Assembly (NCBI GenBank): GCA_016793805.1
Contig: JAEUIZ010000016.1
Location: 1 to 53,136, forward strand
Direction of reading: 5' to 3'
Length of the DNA stretch: 53,136 nucleotides
Source of the DNA: Phycisphaerae bacterium
GTDB lineage: Bacteria > Planctomycetota > Phycisphaerae > Phycisphaerales > UBA1924
The notes below the pieces were generated by a model. It searched no databases and had not been told where the DNA came from. It saw nothing but the letters and a program-made list of their open reading frames with translations. Positions 36,230-45,925 of the stretch are shown piece by piece; the first letter of the stretch is position 1; every line of letters starts with the position of its first letter. Both the position numbers and the translations under genes were made by a program.

Positions 36230-37105
36230 ATGGACGTGGCCGGAATCCAGCGGGCACTCGGGAAGCGAGTCGAGCGCTCCCAGTCCATCGGCGGCGGCGC
36301 GGCCGGAAGCGTGCACCGGCTCTGGCTCGACGACGGCACCACCGTCGTGTGCAAGATCGCGGCGCGAGGCGGGCTCGACGCCGAGGCCGCGTCGCTCGAC
36401 TTCCTCGCGGCGCACTCGTCGCTTCCGGTCCCGCGGGTGCTCCATGCCGCGCGGGCGACGCTGGTCATGACCGACATCCCCGGCGAGGCGGGCGCGGACG
36501 GCGCCGACGGACACGCCGCGGCAGTCCTCGCCGACCTCCACGGCCAGGCGTCGCCCGATGGGCGCTTCGGCCTCGCGTTCGACAACACCATCGGCCCCCT
36601 CCCGCAGCCCAACGCCTGGGCCGCGTCCTGGGTCGAGTTCTATCGCGAGCGCCGCGTGCTCCACATGGCGCGGGCCGCCCGCGACGAGGGCGCGATCGAC
36701 GCTGGCCTGCTGCGGCAGATCGAGTCGCTCGCCGCGAGGCTCGGGGAGTTGATCCCGGATCGTCCCACGCCCTCGCTGATCCACGGCGATGTCTGGAGCG
36801 GGAACGTGCTGACGCACGCGGGGCGCGTCACAGGCTTCGTCGATCCCTCGCCGTACTACGCCCACGCCGAGGTCGAACTCGCGTTCATCGACCTGTTCTC
36901 AACGTTTGGCAGATCGTTCCACGACGCGTACGACGCGGCCCGCGGGACCGGCGCACACGATCAACGCGAGTTCGAGCGCACGCGCCGGACCGTGTACCAG
37001 GTCTATCCGTTGCTCGTCCACGCCCGGCTCTTCCGGGGCGGGTACGTCGCCCAGGTCGCCGGGGCGCTCTCGCGCCTGGGATTCTCAGGCCGCTTCGTCC
37101 CCTGA
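36230..37105 (+). CDS. Fructosamine/ketosamine-3-kinase family protein
   Basis: 291 aa from ATG 36230; the in-frame region back to 35699 overlaps the previous gene. The aminoglycoside-phosphotransferase-like fold shows G-G-G-A-A-G-S-V-H, V-V-C-K-I-A, the catalytic L-I-H-G-D-V-W-S-G-N near 182 and the metal-binding F-V-D-P-S-P-Y-Y-A-H-A-E-V-E-L-A-F, which is the FN3K signature. It phosphorylates glycated Lys or ribulosamines, leading to deglycation. TATCGT (36219-36224) is 5 nt before the ATG. A 31-bp gap separates it from the hydrolase-like gene. Confidence 0.92.
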   Translation: MDVAGIQRALGKRVERSQSIGGGAAGSVHRLWLDDGTTVVCKIAARGGLDAEAASLDFLAAHSSLPVPRVLHAARATLVMTDIPGEAGADGADGHAAAVLADLHGQASPDGRFGLAFDNTIGPLPQPNAWAASWVEFYRERRVLHMARAARDEGAIDAGLLRQIESLAARLGELIPDRPTPSLIHGDVWSGNVLTHAGRVTGFVDPSPYYAHAEVELAFIDLFSTFGRSFHDAYDAARGTGAHDQREFERTRRTVYQVYPLLVHARLFRGGYVAQVAGALSRLGFSGRFVP

Positions 37106-37264
37106 AGCCTGGGACATGCGCCGCCTCGAACGCACCGCCAAGGCGCGCAGCGGGTGTAGCAGAGGGGGTGTGATCGGGATGACCCCAGGAGAGGACGGGG
37201 GCGGCAGGAGGGGCGCTGCAAAGTCCTATAACTCGCTTGTGAGCCGGTTTTCAGCGCACACCTC

Positions 37265-37293
37265 TTGCAACGGCGGCCAGACTGGTGTATATG
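37265..37293 (+). promoter_or_regulatory. Sigma70-like promoter of the PEP-CTERM gene
   Basis: TTGCAA (37265-37270), 17 nt, TATATG (37288-37293), 48 bp before the ATG at 37341. This lies in an AT-richer stretch; the rest of the 37106-37340 gap shows nothing further. Confidence 0.55.
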
Positions 37294-37340
37294 GAGCTAT
37301 GTAGTGCTTTCCGGGCATGTGGAGATAGGAGAGACCAAAG

Positions 37341-37949
37341 ATGAGTCGGTTTCTTGGGGTACTCGGGGCGTGCGGCATGGCGACCGGGGTTGCCAGCGCT
37401 GGGATCATCACGACCGCAGCGCCGAACAACGGTAGTGGCGGCGTGTTCCTGCAACTCACACCTGCCACGGATCCCCTGGAGGTGACGTCGTTCGACGTTC
37501 CCTTCGCCGGGGCTGTCGGGGGAGCGGCGCTCGTGGAAGTCTGGGTTCGATCTGGCCCCTACGCCGGCTTCACGGCGAGCAACGTCGGCTGGACGCTGCA
37601 CGAGACGGTCTCGGCGACCGCGGCGGGGACGTTGGTCTTTGCGCCGGTGGTGCTGACCACCCCTCTTCCGATCCCGATGGGGACGACTTCGATCTACCTC
37701 CACGGGATCACGACCGGCCAGGGCCTGCGGTACACGGGCACCACTGCCGCGCCCCCGGTGACGACGTGGTCCAACGCCGACGTGACGCTCTTCAGCAACA
37801 TCTCGCGGACGGGTGCGGTCCCGTTCGCCGGGACGCAGTTCACCCCGCGGACGTTCTCGGGGAACGTGAACTACAACGTGATCCCGGCGCCCGGCTCGCT
37901 GGCGCTGCTGGCCGCGGGCGGACTGCTGGCGGCCCGTCGCCGCCGCTGA
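37341..37949 (+). CDS. Secreted PEP-CTERM protein
   Basis: 202 aa. A signal peptide runs to about residue 20 (M-S-R-F-L-G-V-L-G ... A-S-A-G). The mature part is beta-rich (V-E-V-W-V-R-S-G, S-I-Y-L-H-G-I) and of unknown function. The C-terminus I-P-A-P-G-S-L-A-L-L-A-A-G-G-L-L-A-A-R-R-R-R is a PEP-CTERM sorting signal: a Pro motif, a membrane helix and a basic end cut by an exosortase. TAGGAGAG precedes the ATG, a promoter lies at 37265 and a terminator follows at 37978, so it is a single-gene unit. No exosortase gene is in the window. Confidence 0.85.
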   Translation: MSRFLGVLGACGMATGVASAGIITTAAPNNGSGGVFLQLTPATDPLEVTSFDVPFAGAVGGAALVEVWVRSGPYAGFTASNVGWTLHETVSATAAGTLVFAPVVLTTPLPIPMGTTSIYLHGITTGQGLRYTGTTAAPPVTTWSNADVTLFSNISRTGAVPFAGTQFTPRTFSGNVNYNVIPAPGSLALLAAGGLLAARRRR

Positions 37950-37977
37950 TCGTCGCACGCATCCGTGAGTCACACCG

Positions 37978-38003
37978 GAGGCCCCCGAGGGGGCCTCTTT
38001 CAT
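37978..38003 (+). terminator. Rho-independent terminator after the PEP-CTERM gene
   Basis: GAGGCCCCC (37978-37986) pairs with GGGGGCCTC (37989-37997), followed by TTTCATT. The stem is perfect and sits 29 bp after the stop codon. Confidence 0.75.
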
Positions 38004-38067
38004 TGGGTGAGCATCCGGATCTGATGCCGCGGGGGGATGGGTGGTGGCGCGCCGATACGATCCCAGC

Positions 38068-40095
38068 ATGGACGCGCTCACCCTCGTCGAGAAGATCGCC
38101 ACGCGCTTTGCCGTCGGGCTCGCGCCCGGGCAGCCCGTGCGGCAGGGCGACTTCATCACCATCCGCCCCAAGCACGTGATGACCCACGACAACACGGGCG
38201 CGGTCATGCCCAAGTTCAAGCAACTCGGGGCCAAGGGCGTGCTCGACCCGCGCCAGCCGGTCTTTGCCATCGACCACGACATCCAGAACGTGACCCCCGA
38301 GAACCTCGGGAAGTACGCGAAGATCGAGCAGTTCGCCCGCGAGCACGGGATCGACTTCTACCCCGCCGGGACGGGGATCTCGCACCAGGTCATGGTCGAG
38401 CAGGGGTACGTGGTGCCGGGGTCGATGGTGGTGGGGAGCGACTCGCACTCGAACCTGTACGGAGCGCTCTGCTGCCTGGGGACGCCGGTGGTCCGCACCG
38501 ACGCCGCCTCGATCTGGGCGACGGGCACGACGTGGTGGCAGGTCCCGCCCGTGGCGCGGTGCCTGCTGCGCGGGCGGCTGCGCCCGGGCGTGGTGGGCAA
38601 GGACGTGATCGTCGCGCTCTGCGGGCTGTTCAACCATGACGAGGTGCTCAACCACGCCGTCGAGTTCGCGGGCGAGGGCGTCGCGGGGCTGACGATCGAC
38701 CAGCGCATGTCGATCGCGAACATGACGACGGAGTGGGGCGCGCTCGCGGGCGTCTTCCCGTTCGACGAGGCCCTCCGCGACTTCCTCCTCGCGCGGGCCG
38801 ACTACTTCGCCGCAGGGCGAAGGCCCGGGACGCGCCGGCCCGACTCGCTCGGCGGGTACACCAGGGCCGACGTGGAGGGGTGGTGGCGCGGCGCGGCAGA
38901 CCTGCGGGCCGACCCCGATGCCGCGTACGCGATCGAACTCGACATCGACCTCTCGACCATCGTGCCGTGCGTTTCGGGCCCCAACGACGTGAAGACGCTC
39001 ACGACCCTGCCCGAGATCGAGGCCCGCCGCGTGGCGATCCAGAAGGCGTGGCTGATGTCGTGCGTGAACGCGCGGTACGAGGACCTCGCCCAGGCCGCGA
39101 CCATCGTGCGCGGGAAGCGGGTCGCGCCGGGCGTGGAGTTCTACCTGGCGGCGGCGAGCGCGGACGTGCAATCGCGGGCCGAGCGCGACGGGCACTGGGG
39201 CGCGCTCGTCGAGGCCGGCGCCATCGCGCTCCCGCCCGGGTGCGGGACGTGCATCGGCCTGGGGCGCGGGACGATCAAGGCGGGCGAGGTCGGGATCTCG
39301 GCCACCAACCGCAACTTCGAGGGCCGCATGGGCGATCGCAACGGGCAGGTCTACCTCGGGTCGCCCGCGGTGGTCGCGGCCAGCGCGATCGCGGGGTACA
39401 TCTGCGCCCCGACGCGCTTCGACGACGCCCGGGCGACGATCGCCGTCCGTCGGCCCCACCGAGCCGCGGGCGACTCGCCAGACCGTTCCGCGGCGGTCAG
39501 CGAGGGGGCGTCCGTCGTCGCCGTCATCGACGGCTTCCCCCCCGTCGTCCGCGGGCGCCTCTGGTTCATGGACCGCGACAACCTCAACACCGACGGGATC
39601 TACGCCGGCAAGCACACCTACAACGACAAGATGACGCCCGCCGAGATGGCCGCGGTCATCTTCGAGAACTACGACCCCGACTTCCGCCCCCACGCCCGCC
39701 CCGGCGACGTGGTGGTGGGGGGGCTGAACTTCGGGACGGGCTCCAGCCGCGAGCAGGCGGCGACGGCGCTCAAGCACTTCGGGATCCCCTGCGTGATCGC
39801 CGCGAGTTTCAGCGAGACCTACAAGCGCAACGCGTTCAACAACGGGTTCGTCGTGTTCGAGTGCCCGGAGTTGGTCGCGTTCCTGCGGGGCCAGCCCGCC
39901 GCCGGCCCCGCCGCCACGTCGCGCCTCGCGGGAGAGGTCGAGATCGACTACCGCCGATCGGTGCTGACGCTCCGGCCCGCGGGCGCCCCGCCACCACCCC
40001 CGCGCGAGTTCGCGTTCACGCCCCTGTCGCCGGTGGCGCAGGAGTTGGTCGTCGCGGGCGGGGCGGAAGAGGTGGTCCGGCGTCGGCTGGCATGA
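38068..40095 (+). CDS. Aconitase-superfamily enzyme, single-chain homoaconitase type
   Basis: 675 aa from ATG 38068. The catalytic part (~1-450) holds the [4Fe-4S] ligands: Cys in L-M-S-C-V-N-A-R (~329) and the two Cys of G-C-G-T-C-I-G (~391, 394). D-N-T-G-A-V, D-H-D-I-Q-N and G-S-D-S-H-S-N are substrate blocks. The swivel domain (~500-660) follows in the same chain, with N-T-D-G-I-Y-A-G-K-H-T-Y and G-G-L-N-F-G-T-G-S-S-R-E-Q-A-A-T-A-L. This arrangement recalls fungal Lys4 rather than split LeuC/LeuD. Likely role: hydratase on homocitrate/homoaconitate or a related acid. No lysine-pathway gene is adjacent. TACGAT is 6 nt before the ATG. Confidence 0.85.
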   Translation: MDALTLVEKIATRFAVGLAPGQPVRQGDFITIRPKHVMTHDNTGAVMPKFKQLGAKGVLDPRQPVFAIDHDIQNVTPENLGKYAKIEQFAREHGIDFYPAGTGISHQVMVEQGYVVPGSMVVGSDSHSNLYGALCCLGTPVVRTDAASIWATGTTWWQVPPVARCLLRGRLRPGVVGKDVIVALCGLFNHDEVLNHAVEFAGEGVAGLTIDQRMSIANMTTEWGALAGVFPFDEALRDFLLARADYFAAGRRPGTRRPDSLGGYTRADVEGWWRGAADLRADPDAAYAIELDIDLSTIVPCVSGPNDVKTLTTLPEIEARRVAIQKAWLMSCVNARYEDLAQAATIVRGKRVAPGVEFYLAAASADVQSRAERDGHWGALVEAGAIALPPGCGTCIGLGRGTIKAGEVGISATNRNFEGRMGDRNGQVYLGSPAVVAASAIAGYICAPTRFDDARATIAVRRPHRAAGDSPDRSAAVSEGASVVAVIDGFPPVVRGRLWFMDRDNLNTDGIYAGKHTYNDKMTPAEMAAVIFENYDPDFRPHARPGDVVVGGLNFGTGSSREQAATALKHFGIPCVIAASFSETYKRNAFNNGFVVFECPELVAFLRGQPAAGPAATSRLAGEVEIDYRRSVLTLRPAGAPPPPPREFAFTPLSPVAQELVVAGGAEEVVRRRLA

Positions 40096-40111
40096 TCGGA
40101 GCCCAACGAAA

Positions 40112-40136
40112 GACCCCCCGCGGCGTGCGGGGGGTC
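40112..40136 (-). terminator. Rho-independent terminator serving the minus-strand gene
   Basis: GACCCCCCGC (40112-40121) pairs perfectly with GCGGGGGGTC (40127-40136), loop GGCGT. On the minus strand the stem is followed by TTTCGTT, so it fits the end of the 40166-41302 gene. On the plus strand there is no T-run, but the stem may still slow transcription from the homoaconitase-like gene. Confidence 0.7.
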
Positions 40137-40165
40137 AGGCGTTGGCGGTCCGTTGTCGGTCGGTC

Positions 40166-41302
40166 TCACTCGTCGTTGGTCGGGCCGACGGCGAGCATCC
40201 ACAGTTTGAAGAAGTTCATGACCTGCTGCTTGGTCAGTTTGTTCGCGTTGAGGGCGAAGGTCACCTTGCTGCTCGTGGGCAGGTCGCCCGAGCCCATCGA
40301 GTCCACGTACGTCACGCGACCGGTCAGGCACGGGACCGAGTTGTCCACCGCGAAGAAGGCCTCCTCGTCGCTCATCTTCTCGAACGCCGCGGCCTCGGAC
40401 GAGCCCGACTTGTTCTTCGCCTCGTTGAAGCGGAGGTTGAACTCGTAGAACCCCTTGCCGTTGGCGACGCGGTCCGGGTCCTCGACCCACTTGATCGACC
40501 CGGTGATGATGTCCTCAACGTCCTTGCCGTCGAGGTTGTAGGTGAAGCGGATGCCGTCGGTGAACCAGTTCCCCGTCTCGTAGTCGTAGTCGAGGCGCCC
40601 TGTGACGGTGGTGCGCGGGTAGTTCTCGCTGGGGCCCTTGGCGAGGATCAGGTTCTCGAAGCGCATCGGGTCCGACTTCTTGACCACGATCTGCGTTGTC
40701 TTGTTGCCCACGACGCGCTTGAAGGTGTACTGGGCGAGCGAGTCCTTCTTCTCGGCCTTCCCGATGAGCCGCCCGCCGAAGTTGTCGACGAACGCCGCGG
40801 CCTTCCCGACCGCGTCCACGCTGATGCGCAGCGGGCTCTCCTTGGCCTTGCCGCCCGCGAGGTCATAGGCCCCGCTGGCGGTGTCGATCGGGACCGTCCC
40901 GACCCACTTGCCCACGTTCCGCTTCTGCTTGAGGTCGCGCGGGTTGAACAGCGCCAGGTCGATGCTGTACGTCAGCAGCGCGTCCTGCTTCCGCCGACCC
41001 AGGTTCTTGGTGTAGAGGTTCGGCTGCCGCGTCACCGTCCCGGCGAACTCCGTCGTCTTCGCCACCGAGAGCGAGAACTTGTACGTGTCCTTGGCGCCGA
41101 TCGCGGGTGAGCCGGCCTTGAGGTCCCCGGACGTGTCCAGGTTCGTCCGCGTCCCAAAGTCGATGTCCATCACGCCCGCGATCACCCCGTCCTCGGTGAT
41201 CGTCTCGGGCTGGGCCGGGGGCTGGGCCGCGGCGACAAACGCGTTGGCAGAAAGGAACATGCCCGCGAGCGCGGGGGCGACGAGACGACGGGTCCACTGC
41301 AT
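40166..41302 (-). CDS. Secreted protein of unknown function, 378 aa
   Basis: It starts at ATG 41302 with AAGGAG 8 nt upstream; the longer frame to 41599 overlaps the zinc-ribbon gene. A signal peptide (M-Q-W-T-R-R-L-V-A-P-A-L-A-G-M ... V-A-A-A-Q) ends near residue 26. The mature protein is beta-rich and charged, with D-I-D-F-G-T-R-T-N, Y-K-F-S-L-S-V-A-K-T-T-E-F, Y-S-I-D-L-A-L-F-N-P and a helical C-terminus (K-L-T-K-Q-Q-V-M-N-F-F-K-L-W). No known domain is recognised; length and pattern suggest a periplasmic beta-sandwich. It is a single-gene unit ended by the hairpin at 40112. Confidence 0.8.
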   Translation of the reverse strand: MQWTRRLVAPALAGMFLSANAFVAAAQPPAQPETITEDGVIAGVMDIDFGTRTNLDTSGDLKAGSPAIGAKDTYKFSLSVAKTTEFAGTVTRQPNLYTKNLGRRKQDALLTYSIDLALFNPRDLKQKRNVGKWVGTVPIDTASGAYDLAGGKAKESPLRISVDAVGKAAAFVDNFGGRLIGKAEKKDSLAQYTFKRVVGNKTTQIVVKKSDPMRFENLILAKGPSENYPRTTVTGRLDYDYETGNWFTDGIRFTYNLDGKDVEDIITGSIKWVEDPDRVANGKGFYEFNLRFNEAKNKSGSSEAAAFEKMSDEEAFFAVDNSVPCLTGRVTYVDSMGSGDLPTSSKVTFALNANKLTKQQVMNFFKLWMLAVGPTNDE

Positions 41303-41460
41303 ACGGCGATTCTCCTTGGCAGCGGCCGCGAGTCGCGGCTGCTGGAAGCCAAGGATATCCAAGGAATCGGGAGAGCAGCCCGCGGCAGGCGTGAGCCGCT
41401 CATGGCTCGCGCGCCGACGCCGGGTGCAACCGGGAGCGACGCCGCGCGGTATAGGTTGGC

Positions 41461-41892
41461 GTGCGCTGGCCCGTGACCAACCTGGACCAGGTGCGGGCGC
41501 TCGTCTCGGCCGCCGAGGCCCGCTGCCCGTGTTGTCGCAGCCGCCTGCGGCGAGAGGACGGCGAAGCGTGCCCCGTGTGCGGCGCCGCGATCCTCGCAAC
41601 GAGCCTTCGCATCCGCCGCGAGCGATCCGGCCCGCGCGGCGCGTCCGTGGGCTGGCTTCTGGCGCTGAACGTCGCGCTCGCGCTGCTGGCGATCGGGCTC
41701 TCCGTGGCCCAGGGCGGACGGATGCCGGTCTTCGTGTGGATCGCGCCCGCCGTGCTCGGCGCGGGCGTCTTCGGCCTGCGCTACTGGCCGGTCTTCGTGA
41801 TGCGCTGGCCCGACGACGTCGAAGTCGAGCGCGGGTTCCTGTGGGTGCTGGCGGGAGCGCAGGCCGCGGGAGCCCTCGCGATGGTGCTCTAG
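41461..41892 (+). CDS. Zinc-ribbon membrane protein, 143 aa
   Basis: It begins at GTG 41461. Residues 22-25 (C-P-C-C) and 37-40 (C-P-V-C) form a short zinc ribbon, followed by three hydrophobic helices (~63-82, 89-107 and ~125-143). A small membrane protein with a cytosolic Zn finger; no function can be assigned. TATAGG (41450-41455) lies 5 nt upstream of the GTG, again without a Shine-Dalgarno. Convergent with ftsH. Confidence 0.65.
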   Translation: MRWPVTNLDQVRALVSAAEARCPCCRSRLRREDGEACPVCGAAILATSLRIRRERSGPRGASVGWLLALNVALALLAIGLSVAQGGRMPVFVWIAPAVLGAGVFGLRYWPVFVMRWPDDVEVERGFLWVLAGAQAAGALAMVL

Positions 41893-41927
41893 CGCACGCG
41901 CTCGGCCCATGAGGGCGGACCGAGGCG

Positions 41928-43985
41928 CTAGGCCGGGCTGGGCAGCGCGCCGGGCGGCAACTCCGGCTCGGACGCCGGCGGGGGCTCGGTCCGCTTCTTG
42001 GCCTCGCGCGAGAGCAACTCGCCCACCGTCGGCTTGTCCAGTTTCTCGCCCCGGATCAGGCGGTGCACCTCGTCGGCGCTGAGCGTCTCGTACCGCAGCA
42101 GCGCCTGGGCCACGGCCTCGACCTTGTCCCAGTTCTCGTAGAGCGTCCGCTCCGCGTCCTTGTAGGCTTCGTCCACGATCCGCCGCGTCTCCTCGTCGAT
42201 GATCCGCGCCGTCTCGTCGGAATAGTCGCGCTCGGGCATGAAAAACTCGCGCGTGTCGCTGCTGGCGTAGCGCACGAACCCGAGCCGCTCCGACATCCCC
42301 CATTCCTCGATCATCGTCCGCGCGATCCGAGTGCACTGCGCGATGTCCGCCGCCGCCCCGCTCGAGACGTCTCCCATCGCCCGCTGCTCGGCGATCCGCC
42401 CCCCGCACGCCACCCGCAGCGCCGCCCGCAGCCACTTCACCCCGTACCCCATCCGGTCCTTCTCGGGGAGGCTGAACGTCGCGCCCCCCGCGGCCCCGCG
42501 CGGGATGATCGTGACCTTGTGCAGCGGGTCCGCGTCCGGGAGCAGCGCCTGCAGCACCGCGTGCCCGGCCTCGTGGTACGCCACCAGCTTGTTCTCGTCG
42601 CGCTCCCGCACCCGGCTCTTCTTGGACCGACCGAACTTCACCTTGTCCCGGGCTTCTTCCAGGTCGTCCTGCTCGACGAAATCCTTGTTCTGCATCGTGG
42701 CCGCGATCGCCGCCTCGTTGATGATCGCCGCCAGGTCCGCCCCGCTGAACATGGGCGTCCCCCGCGCGATCCGCTCCAGGTCCACCTTCGGGCCCAGTTT
42801 CACCTTCTTCGCGTGGACCTGCAGGATCTCCAGCCGCCCCTTCAGGTCCGGCAGGGGCACCGTGATCTGCCGATCGAACCGCCCCGGACGGATGAGCGCG
42901 GGGTCCAGCACGTCCTGCCGGTTCGTCGCCGCGATCACGATGACGCCGTCGGTCGTGGCGAACCCGTCCATCTCGACCAGGATCGCGTTGAGCGTCTGCT
43001 CGCGCTCGTCGTGCCCGCCCGTGGTGAACCCCCCGCCCCGCCGACGGCCCACCGCGTCGATCTCATCCAGGAAGATGATGCACGGCGACGACTCCTTCGC
43101 CTGCTTGAACAAGTCGCGCACCCGCGACGCCCCCACCCCGACGAACATCTCGACGAAGTCCGACCCCGAGATGCTGAAGAACGGAACGTCCGCCTCGCCC
43201 GCGATCGCCTTGGCCAAGAGCGTCTTCCCGCACCCCGGCTCGCCCACCAGCAGCACGCCGCGCGGGATCCGTCCGCCAAGTTTCGTGAACTTCTTCGGGT
43301 TCCGAAGGAACTCGATGATCTCGGTGACCTCTTCCTTCGCCTCGTCGATCCCGGCCACGTCGGCGAACGTGATCCCCGTCATCTCCTTGTTCATCATCCG
43401 ATGCCGGCTCTTCCCGAAACTCCCCAGCATCCCCCCGCCCACGCTCGCGTTCCGCAGCCCGCGCGACACGATCCAGAAGATCAGCAGGATCAGCAGGAAC
43501 GGCCCGAACCAATACAACAGCGGCACCCACGTCGGCGTCGGCTTGCTCTGCGCCCGACCCTCCGTGATCTTCATCACCTCCTCGACGATCGGCTTGGCCG
43601 TCGCCGTGTTCAGGTCGATCACGCGCAGCGTCCGCGCGTTGGAGTCTCCCGCCGGCAACTGCATCGCCCGCACCGAATCATCCCGGATCTCCACGCTCTC
43701 CGGGTCGATCTGCCCCTGCGTCCACAACAGCCGGAACTGGTCCAGCGTGATCTTCTGGCCCCGTGGGACCGTGCTGAAGATCGTGAACAGCAGCACCCCC
43801 GCCAGCACGATCGTCGCGATCCCGAACAGCCCGCGCCCGGGCGGCACGCCCTGCGGCGCGCCGGGCCGGCGCGGGGGCTCCTGCCCGTTCCCGGGCGGAC
43901 GCGGGGCGCGCGGCTCTCGACCGTTCGACGCCTGCTGCCGCGTCGATCCAATCCCGCTCTCGCCTGTCCCGGCACGCCTCGGCAT
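41928..43985 (-). CDS. ftsH: ATP-dependent zinc metalloprotease FtsH
   Basis: 685 aa from ATG 43985 (GTG 43988 is an alternative). Two transmembrane helices (~45-67 and ~150-175) flank a short periplasmic loop. The AAA+ domain has G-E-P-G-C-G-K-T near 248, [10 protein letters not shown] and the second-region-of-homology Arg in R-P-G-R-F-D-R. The peptidase domain has H-E-A-G-H near 469, with the third metal ligand Asp downstream. It degrades misfolded membrane proteins and regulators as a hexamer. A Pro/Arg-rich cytosolic N-terminal tail of ~40 residues is longer than in E. coli. Single copy here, 160 bp after lptE-like DNA on the same strand. Confidence 0.96.
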   Translation of the reverse strand: MPRRAGTGESGIGSTRQQASNGREPRAPRPPGNGQEPPRRPGAPQGVPPGRGLFGIATIVLAGVLLFTIFSTVPRGQKITLDQFRLLWTQGQIDPESVEIRDDSVRAMQLPAGDSNARTLRVIDLNTATAKPIVEEVMKITEGRAQSKPTPTWVPLLYWFGPFLLILLIFWIVSRGLRNASVGGGMLGSFGKSRHRMMNKEMTGITFADVAGIDEAKEEVTEIIEFLRNPKKFTKLGGRIPRGVLLVGEPGCGKTLLAKAIAGEADVPFFSISGSDFVEMFVGVGASRVRDLFKQAKESSPCIIFLDEIDAVGRRRGGGFTTGGHDEREQTLNAILVEMDGFATTDGVIVIAATNRQDVLDPALIRPGRFDRQITVPLPDLKGRLEILQVHAKKVKLGPKVDLERIARGTPMFSGADLAAIINEAAIAATMQNKDFVEQDDLEEARDKVKFGRSKKSRVRERDENKLVAYHEAGHAVLQALLPDADPLHKVTIIPRGAAGGATFSLPEKDRMGYGVKWLRAALRVACGGRIAEQRAMGDVSSGAAADIAQCTRIARTMIEEWGMSERLGFVRYASSDTREFFMPERDYSDETARIIDEETRRIVDEAYKDAERTLYENWDKVEAVAQALLRYETLSADEVHRLIRGEKLDKPTVGELLSREAKKRTEPPPASEPELPPGALPSPA

Positions 43986-44148
43986 CACGCCTTCCCTTCA
44001 AAGACCCGCACGATCCCCTTCCCTCTTCGGCAATCACCCCCGACGGATTCACCCCGCCCCCTCCCGTACCTCTTGCTACGACCCGCCGCCGGGCCTGTTC
44101 GACGGGTCCATCCCTCGGCGCGCCCACCGCGCCCCCAACGCTAGGCCC

Positions 44149-44676
44149 CTACCACGACGCGCGCATCTCCGCCACGATCACCCGGGCGAGTTCCTGGGCC
44201 GAGGCGTGGCGGCCCACGTCGATCCGCTCGTTGCTCGGGCGCGACGCCACGAACGACTCGAGGGCGCGCACGCCCCGCCGCCGCACCAGGAACGCCCCGG
44301 TCCGGGCGTCGCGCCAGTCGAAGTCCGCCGTCAACTCGAACCCGACCTCCTGCACCAGCCCCGTCCCGCTCGAGGTCGAGAGTTGCCGAAGGTCCGCCGA
44401 GGTGATGGTTCCGGTGAGCGTGGTCTGGGCCTTGTCCGCGGGCACGACCACCCACCGCGTCGTCCGCTGGATCTCCTTGATGATCGCGTCCGTGAGGTCC
44501 GCCTCGATCCCGTGGTGGAAGGTCACGTTGTCAAAGATCGGGACCGCCACGGTCCGCACCTGCTCGTTGCGCGTCGACGCGAACGAGTACCCGCGCGTCG
44601 GGTCCGACGAGCATCCGCCGGCGAGTCCCCCGAGGAGCGCGCCCGCCAGCCCCGCGAAGGTGCGCCCGAGCGTCAT
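44149..44676 (-). CDS. LptE-like outer-membrane lipoprotein
   Basis: 175 aa. A lipoprotein signal with lipobox L-A-G-G-C near residue 22. The mature part has [37 protein letters not shown] and T-L-T-G-T-I, the alpha/beta layout of LptE family proteins, which plug the LptD translocon and help insert lipopolysaccharide. LptD is not in the window. Its ATG overlaps the stop of the BamD-like gene by 4 nt, so both envelope genes are made together. Confidence 0.8.
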   Translation of the reverse strand: MTLGRTFAGLAGALLGGLAGGCSSDPTRGYSFASTRNEQVRTVAVPIFDNVTFHHGIEADLTDAIIKEIQRTTRWVVVPADKAQTTLTGTITSADLRQLSTSSGTGLVQEVGFELTADFDWRDARTGAFLVRRRGVRALESFVASRPSNERIDVGRHASAQELARVIVAEMRASW

Positions 44677-45728
44677 CGTGCCCCGTCCCTGTTCGCGCCC
44701 GGTGCCGCGGCACCGCCCGGCGCGGGTGGTGCCGGCGTCGGAGGGGGAGCCATCGGCGTGGTCGCGGCCTTGGCGTACGTCCACTCGTTCTTGTCGAGGA
44801 TCTCCATCCCCGCCTCGGCCGCCAGCGTCCGCGGATACGCCGCCACCAGCCGCCGGAGCGTCGCCCGCGCCGAAACCGGGTCGTTCCGCCTCAGGTACCA
44901 CTTGGCGCGCACGAGCAACTGCTCGGCCGAGGACTCGTCCAGCCGCGAGAGCAGCGCGTCGGTCAGGCCCTCGCGCTGCGCGTTGATCGGGTTGACCTGC
45001 GCATAGTCCTGGATCAGCACCTTCGCGTCCGCCAGGCCCGACCCGTCGTACTCCGGGCCCTTGTACCGCCCGATCTCGGCGAAGATCCGCTGCACCCGCG
45101 CCCGATCGGCGAACCGGCTCCGCGGGAAGTTCTGCACGAACAGGTCGTACGCCAGGCTCGCCAGCGCCAACTCCCGGTTGCGGTAGTAGTAGTCCGCCAG
45201 TTCGATCCCAGCCCGCTCCGCGACCCGGCTCTGCGGGAGCCGCTCCTGCACCCGGACCAGCAACTCCTCCCCCACGTCTGCCGCCGCGTTGATCCGCATC
45301 CCCAGGAACTTCCGCCGATACCCGTTCACGTACCGGATCGCGATCTCCAACTCGCGCTCCACGGCCTTGACGAACTCCTCGGTCCCCGGATACTCGATGC
45401 ACACCGTCTCGTAGTCGTACAGCGCCTCGTACTCGTCCCGATCCGCCGTCCGCGCGTCGCCGCGAAGCACGTACGCCTGGGGCAACAGCGGGCTCTCGCT
45501 CTTGCGGTTCGCCTCGATCCAGTCCCGCAGCGTCCGCCGTGCCTTCCCCGGCTGGTCGTTCGCCAGTTGCTCCCGTGCCTTGGCGATCACCGCCTCGTCC
45601 GCGTTCCGCGGCGCGGCCTCGGCCCGCTTCCATTCCCCGCTCGCGTCCAGCCGGTACTCGGTCTCTTGCGCGCGCGCGCCCGCGACCGCCGCCAACCCCC
45701 ACGCGACCCAGACCGCCCAGAACCTCAT
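44673..45728 (-). CDS. BamD-like TPR protein of the outer-membrane assembly pathway
   Basis: 351 aa from ATG 45728. A signal peptide ([21 protein letters not shown]) without a clear lipobox Cys is followed by TPR-like repeats: [43 protein letters not shown]. The x-x-x-Y-P/F-P-x-S-x-x-A pattern is typical of BamD/YbgF. The Pro/Ala tail is disordered. TATCCT is 6 nt before the ATG with no Shine-Dalgarno. Missing lipidation distinguishes it from classical BamD, so the call is by fold and context. Confidence 0.75.
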   Translation of the reverse strand: MRFWAVWVAWGLAAVAGARAQETEYRLDASGEWKRAEAAPRNADEAVIAKAREQLANDQPGKARRTLRDWIEANRKSESPLLPQAYVLRGDARTADRDEYEALYDYETVCIEYPGTEEFVKAVERELEIAIRYVNGYRRKFLGMRINAAADVGEELLVRVQERLPQSRVAERAGIELADYYYRNRELALASLAYDLFVQNFPRSRFADRARVQRIFAEIGRYKGPEYDGSGLADAKVLIQDYAQVNPINAQREGLTDALLSRLDESSAEQLLVRAKWYLRRNDPVSARATLRRLVAAYPRTLAAEAGMEILDKNEWTYAKAATTPMAPPPTPAPPAPGGAAAPGANRDGAR

Positions 45729-45925
45729 GCCCAGAGGATACGGCCCGCGCGTCCGCCTCGCCGCCATTCTGACACCCCAACCCCCGACCGCGATCCGATC
45801 AACCGCCACGGTGCCCCGCGCCACGGCCCGGGAGCGTCCTCCCACGTGCGCACCGCGGTTGTTCCGATCCCATGCGGGGCGGTCCCGTCCGCGTGGGCGG
45901 CGAAGGATTGGGAGAAAGGGCCGGC

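Noticed and set aside
42331..45006. 891-residue open frame on the plus strand
   Set aside because: Antisense to ftsH and the LptE/BamD-like genes, Ser/Arg/Pro-rich with no domain.
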